Of a stretch of 64,000 nt of DNA, positions 1 to 12,225 are shown piece after piece. This DNA is from Cliona cf. orientalis. Lineage: Eukaryota; Porifera; Demospongiae; Clionaida; Clionaidae. The notes beneath the pieces were generated by a model, which was not told the origin of the DNA, searched no databases, and saw only the letters and a program-made list of their open reading frames with translations. The stretch covers positions 1,798,001-1,862,000 of the forward strand of contig OZ005702.1 of assembly GCA_963930775.1 (NCBI GenBank). The letters run 5' to 3'. The position numbers were made by a program, and so were the translations under genes. Numbering within the stretch: the stretch's first letter is position 1; every line of letters begins with the position of its first letter.

Positions 1-1608
1 TTGCATTCTCTACCTACACAGGGTAGTCTAGTACTAAATGGAAGAATCCTAAAAAATGGTAGCTCTTTCAACCAGCAAGACCTTCACAATGGCTCACTTA
101 TCTATGTCTATGACCATGGCACTAACATCAAGGAAATTGATAATTTTCAATACAGTCTCTCTGTTGTCAATCGTGCCACAGCCAACAAGACTGTATTTCA
201 GCTAGAAATCCAGCTTCTTTCTGCAGATCACGCTCCGGATCCACTAGTAATGACATCAAGTACTCAGATTGATCACCGCATGATTCCTTCAGATCACGTT
301 CCAAATCCACTAGTAATGACATCAAGTACTCAGATTGATCACCGCATGATTCTTTCATCATCACATGCATTACCAAGGTCACTTGCTGAGACTCGGTCTA
401 CTGCAATTCTTTTTGGTACAATGGTACCAGCAGTAGTCATCATAGCTGGTTTAATATTGCTAGCTTCATGCATCACTGTCATAGTTCTAAGACATCATCA
501 TCACGAAGATTACCCTGAAAATGATCACATATATGATTATCCCGACATTCAACTGCTTCCTGTTCTTCCTGCCCCGCGAAATAAGCTAGAGTGTGCTACT
601 GTCACAGATTCACCACAGATAGTGAACAGACGAAAGATTGCAACTGATGACAGTGGATGTTCTAGTAGCACAGATGTGGACAAGAGCTGTGTACATAATG
701 ATACTATAGACAAAAGTAGTGGCAGCACAGCTGTAGCAGGTGAGATGGAACATGATGAAGCATGCACAGAATTCGAAGACAGTATAGGCATTCCAGTTCA
801 AGAAAACGAAGCTTATAAACAATGCGGCACACCACTGTCGGGCCAGTCTGGCCACAATGCTGCCCCATCAGGTGGTCACCCAATGGAGTGTCCTAATACA
901 GATCAAATTCCATTCCAAGTGAGTAGCACACCTGTTGACTCAGAAAGCACTGTGAGTCATTTAGATGCAGTAGCAAATACCAAAATAGATACAACCCCAA
1001 ATTGTAACCTTCCACCACGCTGTACATGTGTAGGTATAGAGACAATACCATTCTCTTTTGCACGTGACTCAAACCAGTTAGCTCCACAAAATGAGACTCC
1101 AACATCAATGCAGTGCACAGATGATTCACATGATCATGATCTTAAACTTCAGCAAACTATTCTGGATCCAAATGATGCATACTCTGATAGCACTCTGGAT
1201 CCAATTCAGTCAGGAAAATACGAAAATCAATCACTCACTGAACAGGTGCCGTACCCACACGACTTGAAATTTGGCAAAGAGACATCAGCAGAATCTATTG
1301 ACAGCATGGATGAATCAACGGCAAACGAAGGAGCTTCCATTGGATCGTGCAGTGCTGCACCTCAATGCAACTCATATGAACGCATAAGGGGATATGAAAG
1401 AATACATCACTGTGACATTGACTTACCTGAACACAGTAGATTAAGCTGCATTACACAGAGTGCAACCCCACATGGCAGCGTGGAGGAAGAGGGGCCCACA
1501 GAATCAAATCATTTGGGGTGCTCAATTCAAAGCATGAATGGATATGAGCAAGTATGTGGCTATGAAGTCATTCAACATTGTGACTTAAAATTGGAAGATT
1601 TGCAGTAA
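1..1608 (+). CDS. CSPG4/NG2-like single-pass membrane proteoglycan, 3' end (partial)
   Basis: This is the last exon of a larger gene that begins upstream of the window. Bases 1-21 look like an intron end (pyrimidine-rich, then ACACAG), so the exon probably starts at 22 in the same frame. Residues 8-72 resemble one CSPG repeat, the unit of CSPG4/NG2, FRAS1 and FREM ectodomains, with the pattern G-x-L, FNQQDL and an IxYVYDHG-like turn. Residues 77-120 hold a 22-residue tandem duplication. Residues 136-163 form one hydrophobic transmembrane segment followed by RHHHHED, which suggests type I topology. The remaining ~370 residues are a Ser/Thr/acidic, probably disordered cytoplasmic tail with a repeated tyrosine motif (YExxxGYExIxHCD) at about 459 and at the C-terminus. 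No PDZ ligand like vertebrate CSPG4 (QYWV) is present. It is likely a surface adhesion or matrix receptor; the exact family member is uncertain. Confidence 0.7.
   Translation: MHSLPTQGSLVLNGRILKNGSSFNQQDLHNGSLIYVYDHGTNIKEIDNFQYSLSVVNRATANKTVFQLEIQLLSADHAPDPLVMTSSTQIDHRMIPSDHVPNPLVMTSSTQIDHRMILSSSHALPRSLAETRSTAILFGTMVPAVVIIAGLILLASCITVIVLRHHHHEDYPENDHIYDYPDIQLLPVLPAPRNKLECATVTDSPQIVNRRKIATDDSGCSSSTDVDKSCVHNDTIDKSSGSTAVAGEMEHDEACTEFEDSIGIPVQENEAYKQCGTPLSGQSGHNAAPSGGHPMECPNTDQIPFQVSSTPVDSESTVSHLDAVANTKIDTTPNCNLPPRCTCVGIETIPFSFARDSNQLAPQNETPTSMQCTDDSHDHDLKLQQTILDPNDAYSDSTLDPIQSGKYENQSLTEQVPYPHDLKFGKETSAESIDSMDESTANEGASIGSCSAAPQCNSYERIRGYERIHHCDIDLPEHSRLSCITQSATPHGSVEEEGPTESNHLGCSIQSMNGYEQVCGYEVIQHCDLKLEDLQ
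226..357 (+). repeat. in-frame 66-bp tandem duplication in the CSPG-like gene
   Basis: Two adjacent 66-bp units (226-291 and 292-357) differ at only a few bases. They encode two 22-residue copies containing PLVMTSSTQIDHRM in the extracellular stalk just before the membrane segment. The near identity suggests a recent duplication that may be polymorphic. Confidence 0.9.
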
Positions 1609-1926
1609 CTATTAGTAGCTAGCAACAAATTTATAATAATAAATATTATAGTTTGATGATCATGACATTGTGATATTATGTGCATGTTCACCTCACATGT
1701 TTAATTAATAGCTCTTCCCAATCTGAGAATTTGTTCCCTGAATTTCTCATTGATCAATATTATAGTAATTTTACATTTGATACATTTCGCTACAATCATG
1801 GGAATAATAAAATTAAGTATTGCTGCAGCCTTACTGTTGCCATGGTCAATGTACGCATGCGTAGTATACCACAATCCGATGGGCGTGGCCTTGTTACCAA
1901 GGGAACTTCCGCGGTGTGCTTTGAGG

Positions 1927-3320
1927 ATGGCTTTGGCAAGCAGTCTCCGCTTTGAGAGGGCAAAGAAGGGCCCAAGCACGAGCAAGGCGCAAGCCATGCA
2001 ACTGGAGAAGATCAGAGTAAGTTCAAGATACGTTGTAGTGGTACTAGTCCTGTGTAGTCTGGGAGCCAGCCCCTTCACAAGTGCAGACTAAGTCCAGCCC
2101 CTCCTACTAAAAAATAGTGTCTCTAAACCTGCTCGAAATAAGGGGTTGTGCACAAGACTGTTTAATATAATGCCTGATTCCCTTGTTGCAGAAAGATGAG
2201 ATTATTGCAGCACAAGAGCAGCTCATGAAAAAGTAAGTCCACGGATACTTTTATGCTTTTAAAATCACATGATGCATTTTTATGTCACGCATAATAGTGA
2301 TATGAAGGCTACTCTGCGGGCTGGATGGAATGAGTCATTAGAAGAGGTACTACAATTAACTCAGTGTCAGTTGAAAAAGAAAGTTCAATATTTATACACA
2401 AACAGGCTAGTGAGAGGAGAAGCTTAAAGGTCAAAACAGAAGAGATCAAGAAAGAACTGAGACTAGCAAATAAAGCGGTCATTGAGGTAAGTTTAGACTC
2501 TACTTATCATTTCCAGTTTACAATCAGTAACACTGCTGCATAATTACAAGTGTGTACTCTTGGTATCAAAGAGTGTATAATACTCTTGTTTATGCACCTA
2601 TCAATGTAATGCCCCACTACCCCCCTCCCGGGCACCATAGGGGCTAGGTGGGGATTTGACTAATGAACTCGTCAACTTCCCGTAAGGTGGGGCCAGCCTC
2701 GTCTGTCAAATCCCCACTCTATCCCCCTTCCAGGGTGGGGAAATGATAGGGGATTTGACAAATATCGAATACATGCATGTCAAATGCCCCTATCTGGGGC
2801 TTGGTTTTCTATGTCAATCCCCCTGTGTTTCCCCCTATAGCGCCCGGGAGGGGGGTAGTGGGGCATTATATTGATAGGTGCATTACTGTGTGTACAAATA
2901 ATGCACCTATCAATTGTTTGCCCCACCTCCCCCACCTGGGGCAAAGGTGGGGGATAGGTGGGGATTTGACACACATTTTTTGCAATGGCCCCACCCCTGG
3001 GAGGGATCCATATCGTCCATTCCCCCACCTACCCCCTACCTCTCCCCCAGCATGAGGGGTGGGGATTTACCATAATGGCTAACAATAAAAAAAATTTATC
3101 ATATTCGTTACTCTCCCACGGTCATTAGATGTCACCTGTGAGCCCTAATTGCCTCATTGGTACATGTGACATTTGCCCCACCCCTCGGGCCTTAAGCACT
3201 CTTCATTGTCCACTGCAGGTTCGTAGACACCAACTGAGAGAACTGTTAGAGTCAGAGTATGAACAGCAGGAAGCTGAACTACACAACATGGGACTAACAT
3301 TTCACAAGGATAGATCATGA
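1927..3320 (+). CDS. CFAP141: CFAP141 (C1orf189) homologue, axonemal microtubule-inner protein
   Basis: Five exons join in frame: 1927-2016, 2192-2232, 2298-2346, 2406-2486 and 3219-3320, with GT-AG boundaries throughout. The product is about 120 residues, highly charged and helical. The end matches the CFAP141 family: ELRLANKAV followed by LRELLESEYEQQEAELHNMG and a short basic end, as in human C1orf189 (101 aa; recalled, not searched). Known members are small proteins bound inside doublet microtubules of motile cilia. I chose the ATG at 1927 because it gives a family-like length; the in-frame ATG at 1798 would add a hydrophobic stretch unlike the family. The last intron (2487-3218) carries a foldback repeat. 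The gene converges on the small gene at 3472-4030, with 151 bp between stops. Confidence 0.75.
2594..2884. repeat. foldback MITE-like element in the last CFAP141 intron
   Basis: The left end (ATGCACCTATCAAT, then GCCCCACTACCCCCCTCCCGGGC) returns as its reverse complement ending at 2884, giving arms of about 40 bp around a ~200 bp G/C-rich core. A related partial copy starts again at about 2898 with the same ATGCACCTATCAA end and runs to about 3065. No coding capacity is evident. It looks like a non-autonomous terminal-inverted-repeat element or a nested pair. Confidence 0.75.
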
Positions 3321-3471
3321 CCACTAATCCTTGAGGAGAACCTAGTGTACTATGCTAGACTTTATCAACATTAAATTTTGGAACATTTGGCACACAGTAT
3401 TCTTTAAACCACAAACAACATAAGATACAATCATGTACATGATAATATAATATATATATAATATACTACTG

Positions 3472-4030
3472 CTATCTATCAGTATTAGAAGAAATGACAT
3501 GCATGAGTTGTTTGCTGTGCTGTTCCGCCTCACTGGCAATCTTGGGCAGAGAATGTAACCCTTCAGCACCACACAAACCCTGGTGGGCAGTCACTAGATG
3601 AATGCAATTCTGCACTAGGGCATCGGTCTCTGCAACAAGATTTTACAAAAAATTAATAGTCAAACCATAACAATTACTACTAGAAGCAATAGGTATGCCA
3701 ATTCAGATTACTAAGGGCACGAAGATGAAAACCCGTTTTTTAGTCTTTTTGTTGAGACCCTTTCCATGAGGTGCGGTAATGAATACATTAAATTCAGCAC
3801 TTGGAAATAGGAGGATCTGGACACGAGACTAGTACCTGTCTCATTAGCAGCGCCCCCAACACCAGGGGGTCGGCTAGTGAACACAACGTCATCGTCAGGA
3901 GCATTCGCTAGATCACTCATAATCTGCTCTGAAGTCATAACATGAGAACCACTTGGAGCCTGGGTGAATTATGAAAAATTTATAGACAACTTGGTAGAGA
4001 ACAATCTATGCTTACCATTGCTTCTTCCAT
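3472..4030 (-). CDS. small unidentified protein, three exons, divergent from PRKCSH
   Basis: On the minus strand three exons join in frame: 4030-4016 (ATG, five codons), 3959-3836 and 3629-3472. Donors and acceptors are consensus (gtaagc, cag; gtacta, ttgcag), giving a 98-residue protein. The N-terminal half is acidic and disordered (MSDLANAPDDDVVF). The C-terminal half is helical, with LVQNCIHLVTAHQGLCGAEG and HSKQLMHVISS, and ends in TDR. I do not recognise the family; size and helix pattern resemble small subunits of lysosome- or coat-associated complexes, but that is only an impression. The start codon lies 96 bp from the PRKCSH start codon on the opposite strand. Confidence 0.6.
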
Positions 4031-4126
4031 GGCTAGGCTTCTCTCTTAATTTCGAATCAGAGGGGTTAACTTTTCTTACACGTGTGCGAGATATGTACTT
4101 TGACCCCTACCATTCTCTGTTGCAAC
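4031..4126. promoter_or_regulatory. compact bidirectional promoter between the small - strand gene and PRKCSH
   Basis: Only 96 bp separate the two divergent start codons, so both promoters and 5' untranslated regions must overlap here unless non-coding exons exist further out. I see no TATA box at a canonical distance. The position follows from the two gene models; promoter activity is inferred. Confidence 0.5.
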
Positions 4127-5875
4127 ATGGCTGCCATTCTAGTTCTTTTTGCGCTCTCCTTCGCCCTCTCCGTTGACGGCGCTGAGATCAGGGGCGTTGC
4201 TCCGAGTAAGATGTCTCGCTACAGGAGTGGTAGCGAGTTCACCTGTCTGGATGGCTCCGCCACTATACCGATCTCCTATGTGAATGATGACTACTGTGAC
4301 TGCAAGTGAGCATAGTTAATGTGTGTTTACAAATTATCATATACAGAGATAAATATAAATAACACAGAGAAAATGGTAAAATAACTGAATGAAGCAAAAA
4401 TCACCACTCTATATGCACACTCATTATGATTCCATTGTACATGTACCTAAGCTTACATGTATCCTTCTCTTGCGTGTATTACATATGAAATCTTCCCCTG
4501 TAGGGATGGTTCCGATGAGCCTGGTACATCTGCCTGCCCCAACGGCCGATTCCACTGCCTCAACAAGGGCCACAAATCCCTAGACGTCCTCTCCTCTCGA
4601 GTCAACGACGGCATCTGTGACTGCTGCGATGGAAGCGATGAATGGGATAGCCGCGCCACGTGCTCCGATACTTGCAAGGAGATGGGAGAGAAAGCTGCCC
4701 AGGAGGAGAGGCGCTTGCAGGAGCTTCACGAACAGGGAAACCAGAAGAGGCTCGAGTACGTGGCCCAGGGGAGGGAGAAGGTCGAGGAAGCACGCAGTAA
4801 GCTCGCCGAGAAAGAGCCCGAACTCGAGACGCTGAAGAGTGAAGTGGACACTCTACGTACCGCAAAGGAGGCAGCAGAAGAGCCCGAAAAGGCAGCAAAG
4901 GATGAACACCGACAGCGATGGGAGGAGGAGAAGGAGAAGAGAAAAGAAGCGAAGAGGGCAGAAGCGGCAAAAGTAGGATTTCAGGAGTTGGACACAAACA
5001 GTGATGGGTACGTGAGCGTGGAAGAACTGCAGGCTCGTGTGGAACTGGATGAGGACAGAGATGGAGAGGTATCGGAAGCAGAGGCCCTGGAGTATCTCGA
5101 CAACCAGCAATCGGTCAATTTCGACACCTTTCTCGCCAATGTATGGGACGTTGTAGCTGACAAGTGCACTTTTAAGAAGCCAGCGGCCACAGAGGGTGAA
5201 GAAGGTGTGGCAGAAGATGGAGGTGATGGAGCTCCAGCTTCTGAAGGCACTGATGAGAGTGCTCCTGGGGATATCAGTGATGACGACGACGATGATGATG
5301 ATTTCGATGATTTTGATGACGACGATGATGATGATGATGACACTACCCCTGGGGATGATGAAGAGAAGATGCCGGAATACGACGAAGCCACCAAGGCACT
5401 CATAGCAACTGCTGACGAGGCGCGTACGGCCCTGAGGGACGCCGAAAGCAAGAGGAATGCCCTCGAGTCCGAGATAAGTGAGTTCAAGAAATTGGTCGAG
5501 ATGGATTTCGGTCGTGAGTATGAATTCGGTCCCCTCTATAGGCAGTGCTATGAGTACACGGACAGAGAGTACACGTACAAGATGTGTACCTTCGACAAAG
5601 TCTCGCAGCGACCGAAAAATGGAGGGCGGGAGACAAATCTTGGTACTTGGGGCACCTGGAGCGGATCCGGAGACCGACGCTATTTCGTCATGAAGTATGA
5701 AAACGGTGAAAAGTGTTGGAACGGTCCGAGTCGATCTGCAACCATCACTCTAAAGTGTGGTCTGGAAGATGCTCTTCTGTCGGCCAGCGAGCCAAATCGA
5801 TGTGAGTATGCTATGGAATTCTCCACCCCTGCTGTTTGTGAGCCTCTGAAGCATATTGTCCACGAAGAGCTCTAG
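4127..5875 (+). CDS. PRKCSH: glucosidase II beta subunit (PRKCSH)
   Basis: Two exons, 4127-4305 and 4504-5875, encode 516 aa (human about 528). This is the regulatory and retention subunit of ER glucosidase II, which trims glucose from N-glycans in the calnexin cycle. In order: a signal peptide (MAAILVLFALSFALSVDG), two LDL-receptor-A-like cysteine repeats (DDYCDCKDGSDE and DGICDCCDGSDE), a charged coiled coil, paired EF-hand loops near residues 222-245 (DTNSDGYVSVEE, DEDRDGEVSEAE), an Asp/Glu tract near 312-346, a MRH lectin domain (about 398-509, with YRQCYEY and WNGPSRSATITLKCG), and a C-terminal HEEL ER-retrieval signal. The intron falls inside the first LDLa repeat. All parts expected for the family are present. 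Confidence 0.97.
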
Positions 5876-6136
5876 ACTAAACTTTGTAGAAAAAGAGTAG
5901 GAATTTTGACTAATATTCGCGATCAATCCGCAATGATTATGATTTCTCTAATTATACGAAATTTGTCTTTCAATATTTCTATATTGATGCATGCCAGGAT
6001 AGACCAATCAGTGTATTGAAGTGTGCGTGTCAGTGTGAGGTAAAGAAGACAAAGTTAGCGGTTGATCTTACTAGTGTGTGTGTGTCATGAGGTTATGATC
6101 TGAGGAGCTCTTGGGCTAGGTTATAAAGTTACGATC
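5876..6136. other. short intergenic gap, PRKCSH to GOLPH3
   Basis: About 260 bp hold the PRKCSH 3' end and the GOLPH3 promoter. A GTGTGTGTG patch lies near 6075. I found no clear AATAAA after the PRKCSH stop and no TATA box at a convincing position. Confidence 0.5.
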
Positions 6137-8378
<2,242 letters not shown>

Positions 8379-8451
8379 TTGTTCAATATATGACAATTTC
8401 TTTCTGTTGTATGTATATACATAGCACTATAATACTCATACCGTGTACAAG

Positions 8452-8457
8452 AATAAA
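8452..8457 (+). terminator. polyadenylation signal AATAAA of GOLPH3
   Basis: A canonical AATAAA lies 74 bp after the GOLPH3 stop codon, followed by T-rich sequence. It is the only such hexamer in a suitable place before TIMM44. Confidence 0.6.
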
Positions 8458-8855
8458 ATAGGCTCATTCTGTAAGAGACTACATGCAGAATCTGATATAA
8501 TGGGTTAATCTTTATTCTATTTAATAAGTACCTATCTCAAACAAGTGTACATTAAATTTTATGTACGTAATTTCCTGCATGCAAACAACACTATACGTGG
8601 AAACACAGATCTGATCACACCTGTTTGTGCTCGCATTTTCATTATGTACACTGATTATGATAATTTTTGTACTCATTCTTTGTGTTGCTACATTATTATA
8701 TTCAAACCTAAAATCATTGAATATTGCATGAAGACGCTTTATTGGTGCAAATTGAACCACATTAATACACGTATAGTATACGGAAAGCGTATACTACAAA
8801 AGTCCACGTGGACAGTGCGCTTCATTTAGATTCAGGTTGCATCAGCACAAATAGA
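8458..8855. other. GOLPH3-TIMM44 intergenic region, probable TIMM44 promoter
   Basis: About 400 bp of AT-rich sequence without coding potential. A short palindromic patch (CGTATAGTATACGGAAAGCG then TATAC) lies at about 8769-8799, just before CCACGTGG, a perfect E-box core at about 8803, some 50 bp upstream of the TIMM44 start. A promoter role is inferred from position. Confidence 0.4.
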
Positions 8856-11800
8856 ATGGCTGCCTGCAGATCATCTCTATGGAGAAGTTCCTACCAAATC
8901 CTCAGAAATCCTTCGATCATCGTAGGCCACAGAACTCCATTACTACCAAGCTGTAGAAACTTACCACCCGTTGCACGTGGCGTCTCAAGATCGCCGCTGC
9001 CCGTATCAAGCAGACTGTATTGTTACTCTCGGAATCTTCATCGCCACCATGGCGTATCTATAAATCGTTTCAGATCTGGCTGGACGTCTACACCAAGGAA
9101 CACTGTCAGATGGTACAGCGCAACCAACCAAGGAGGGGGTGGGGCTTCAGGTGGAGGGGGCGGGGCTAGTGGAGGAGGAGGAGGGGGTGCTGGTAGAAAA
9201 GGCTTCTTTCAGAATTTCTTAGATAACCTCAAGAAAGGTGTGGAAAAGAATCAAGAGATGCAGGAGAGTCTGAAGGGGTTTCACGAAGAGCGAGAAAAGC
9301 TTCACCAGTCCTACGTTGCCCAGCAGGTGAGGCTCAAGTTTGCAGCTGCCTTGGAAAAGATGGCCGGTCTTGGTCGGAGGGGAGCAGAGGGATGGAAGAC
9401 AGTCAGGGACTCCTCTTCGAAGGTGAGCCAGGGAGACCACTTCTACATTTCCTATCTCAGCCTATTTTGGTTCAATTAGCTGCTTCTTTTAATTCTATTA
9501 TTGCTATTCTAATTGTATTATAGCTTAGATCTAGCCAACATACTTCAGGAAATCCTTACTTACTTAACGTTACAGCTGCCCTAGTTTGCAATATCATGCA
9601 TACAGTATCATCATAATTGTATCTGTGTATGCATAACATTATTGATTAAGGCCTTGCAATAATACGTGCATTTCAGGTCTACAAAGAAGCATCGGAAACC
9701 GAGATGGCCAAAAAGGGGCAGGCTATTGGCAGTGAGGTGAGTTCTGCGATATAATTAATAGGGGTTTCCCTATAGGGCAGAGTAGAGCAGCGGTCCATGC
9801 ACCGCTCTACTAGTATTCATCTCCCTTTGATGTGGTTAGTGGAATGTATAATTATACAGGATTGTTTCTGAATTCTGGGGAAACTCTTGATAAACCATAC
9901 TTACTGCAGAAAATCTCTTTCTTTCCTCACGTAGTTTGCAAAAGAGGCACAGAAGACAGCTGAGAAGGTGTCGGAAACAGCAGGAGCCTTTGCTGAAGAG
10001 GTGGCCAAAACTGACGTGGGACAGGCAATCAAAAAGGTCGGCACAAACTATTATTTCAGTCAATGTAAATTGTTCCTGTGGTGGCTGGTGTGCAGTTATA
10101 GCCTTGTCCCCAGGCCACTCCCAGTTTCCAATGTTATACGCTGAAAACATTAAAGAAACTGGAAGGCTAGTACAATTATTTGCATGACATTTGTACTTTG
10201 ATGTATTTTCCAGTTTTATAAAGAGTTTTATAAAGAGTTTGTTGTTGGGTCAATCAACGTTACTGATATGATTGTTGTACATGAATACATGTTGTAGAGG
10301 TTCATTGCTATGTTCTTCGAATGATAGATGAGTTACTTAGCTTAGCATAGCAAAGATTTTTATCCAAAACTTGGACGTTTCGGTCTAGAAGGTCCACGAG
10401 AACAAAACGTCCAAGTTTTGGATGAAAATCTTTGCTATGCTAAGCTAAGTAACTCATCTATCATGAATACATATAACAGTTAACAACTACATGTACCGGT
10501 GGTATATGATTGGAGAAAAAAAGAACTATACATGTATTATAATTTGTATTAATTTTGCTCAGGGTGCTGAGGTGGTGCGTGAGGACCTGATTGATGATAT
10601 AGCCAAGGAGTCTGGTCCCTACCAGCCGCCGGAGAAGATCTTGAGGAGGTCGGACATGGCCACAGACTTCTCCACCCCACAACAGAGGATCATCAAACCA
10701 AACGAGTGAGCAGAGATGAATTTTTTTCTATTTCTCTCTCTAATATCCTGTGTAGCTTACACAAATTCTTCCATGCATATTACGTACACAATATACTGGT
10801 CAGTGTTAAATTTTATTGTACTCTGCTCCCCTCGGTAACTAATCAGATTTTCGTCAACCCCCCTCACCTACCCCCTCCCCTTCCCCTTTTCTTTTACTTT
10901 GTGTGTTTTATTAAATTTTGTTGTATCCAGGGAAGCAAAGGGGGTGGTTGCGACGGAGCAGTCCAACTGGGACAAGTGGAGACAGCAGTGGAAAGAACTC
11001 AAGGAAAATAACCCAGTGTCCAATGGTGAGCAAATTGTTTAAGACCGGTAATTTCTCATCAGATTAACAGAATATTAATTTTCATCGTGGTGTGTATAGA
11101 CACCTCTTGCCATTTTTGTTTAAGGCCATAACAAGAGTGCATTAATGTACTCTTATATTAACTAATTGCCTTATAGTTGTATTATTAAACAATGTACAAT
11201 ATAATACCTCTTGTAGCATTCTATGACCTGAAGGTGAAATATGATGAAAGTGACAATATCATGATCCGAGCGTCTCGTACCGTGACAGACAGAATCGGTG
11301 ACGCCGTAGGGGGTGTGGTCACGCAGACGGACATGGCCGAGGTGCTCGCTGAAATCTTCAAGATTGACTCCAAATTCACCAAGGAGGAGTTTGTGAAGCA
11401 GTGTCAGTTTGAGATCATCCCCACCGTGCTGGAAGCATACCTCAGTGGAAACACTCACGTGCTGGAAGACTGGTGCCATGAAGCTGTGAGTTGCGTGAGG
11501 AAAGTATTATGAGAAGCTACTTGTAGCTGAGAGAGGGTGATGAAGGGAGAGAAGAAGGAGAGAGAGGGGAAGAGAAGGAGATGGAGAGGGAGAGGGGGAC
11601 GATAAAGAGAGATTGATTTACTGATCTTGTGGCTTTTCTTTTGCAGGCATTCAATGTTCTGTCTGCCATCATTGAGCAGCGCTCTCAGCCTGGAGTGACG
11701 CTGGAGTGCAAAGTCGTTGAAGTTCGAGATGTAGATGTAAGTTCTATGTATCAATCTGGAACCATTTTCAGGAGTGTTGCCCTCTCTTTCCCAGAGAATG

Positions 11801-12225
11801 GTTACTAGACTTTTTCCCCTCCCTTTGAACAGGGAAACTAATTATATTGACATTCTGATCATTATACTGCAGATTTTACTAGCCAAGAAGTTGGAGCAGG
11901 GTCCTGCCTTTGTGGTGACCTTCCAAGCCCAGCAGCTGACTAGGAAGAAAAAGGAAGGCAGCATTGATGATGTAAGTTGTCCCTATAATTAATTATTGAT
12001 CATAGGTCAAAGATTGTGAGACTTTTATTGTGTGCGACCCCTTACCTACTGATATGACAGCCTTGGTGATCGACCCTTTACCAATCCACCTTCACTTTGC
12101 AGGAACTATTGGAGAATGTTATCTATATCTGGGTGCTGTGTCGAGACCAGAGCATCTACGACCCTCGAACTGCTTGGAGAGTTTTAGAATTTGGTATTCA
12201 GTCTTCTGGCAAGCTTCTTATATAG
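8856..12225 (+). CDS. TIMM44: mitochondrial import inner membrane translocase subunit TIM44
   Basis: Nine exons encode 515 aa: 8856-9422, 9677-9736, 9935-10036, 10563-10705, 10931-11025, 11217-11485, 11647-11736, 11873-11971 and 12103-12225. Tim44 anchors mitochondrial Hsp70 to the TIM23 channel on the matrix side. Residues 1-90 are rich in Arg/Ser without acids, as in a matrix presequence. Residues 93-113 are an unusual Gly-rich stretch, followed by FFQNFLDNLKKG. The C-terminal domain carries MKYDESDN-like sequence (VKYDESDNIMIRASR), DIIP-like FEIIPTVLEAYLSG, DWCHEA and a final YIWVLCRDQ, all matching the human C-terminus. The exon 3 donor (GTCGGC) is weak; other sites fit consensus. A second ATG at 8808 would add residues but lacks presequence character. 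One intron carries a large hairpin and another a dispersed repeat. Confidence 0.96.
9763..9846 (+). repeat. 92-bp dispersed repeat, copy 1 (TIMM44 intron)
   Basis: From GGGTTTCCCTATAGGGCAGA to TGGTTAGTGGAATGTA, this matches, with few differences, the reverse complement of 54782-54873 in a SCAPER intron. The core GTAGAGCGG...CCGCTCTAC can form a hairpin around TGCATGGAC. A diverged fragment (CCCTTTGATATGGTCAATGAAATG) lies near 49750. Confidence 0.8.
10321..10464. repeat. long near-perfect hairpin in TIMM44 intron
   Basis: The left arm 10321-10380 (starts ATGATAGATGAGTTACTTAG) is the reverse complement of 10405-10464 with about one to three mismatches, around a 24-base loop. Length, symmetry and lack of an ORF fit a small foldback element. 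It lies between TIMM44 exons 3 and 4 and would be transcribed with the pre-mRNA as a ~60 bp duplex. Confidence 0.9.

Noticed and set aside
167..1129. Antisense ORFs opposite the CSPG-like exon
   Set aside because: Shadows of a real coding exon with no features of their own.
1798..1926. Upstream in-frame ATG for CFAP141 adding a hydrophobic leader
   Set aside because: A signal-like leader does not fit an axonemal inner protein; the ATG at 1927 gives the family length. Not excluded without RNA data.
4602..5487. Long antisense ORFs opposite PRKCSH (131 and 168 codons)
   Set aside because: Shadows of the PRKCSH coding frame; the Ser run is the antisense of the Asp tract.
8808..8855. Alternative TIMM44 start at 8808
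   Set aside because: The added residues contain acidic and neutral positions without presequence character, while 8856 starts a typical Arg/Ser-rich leader.
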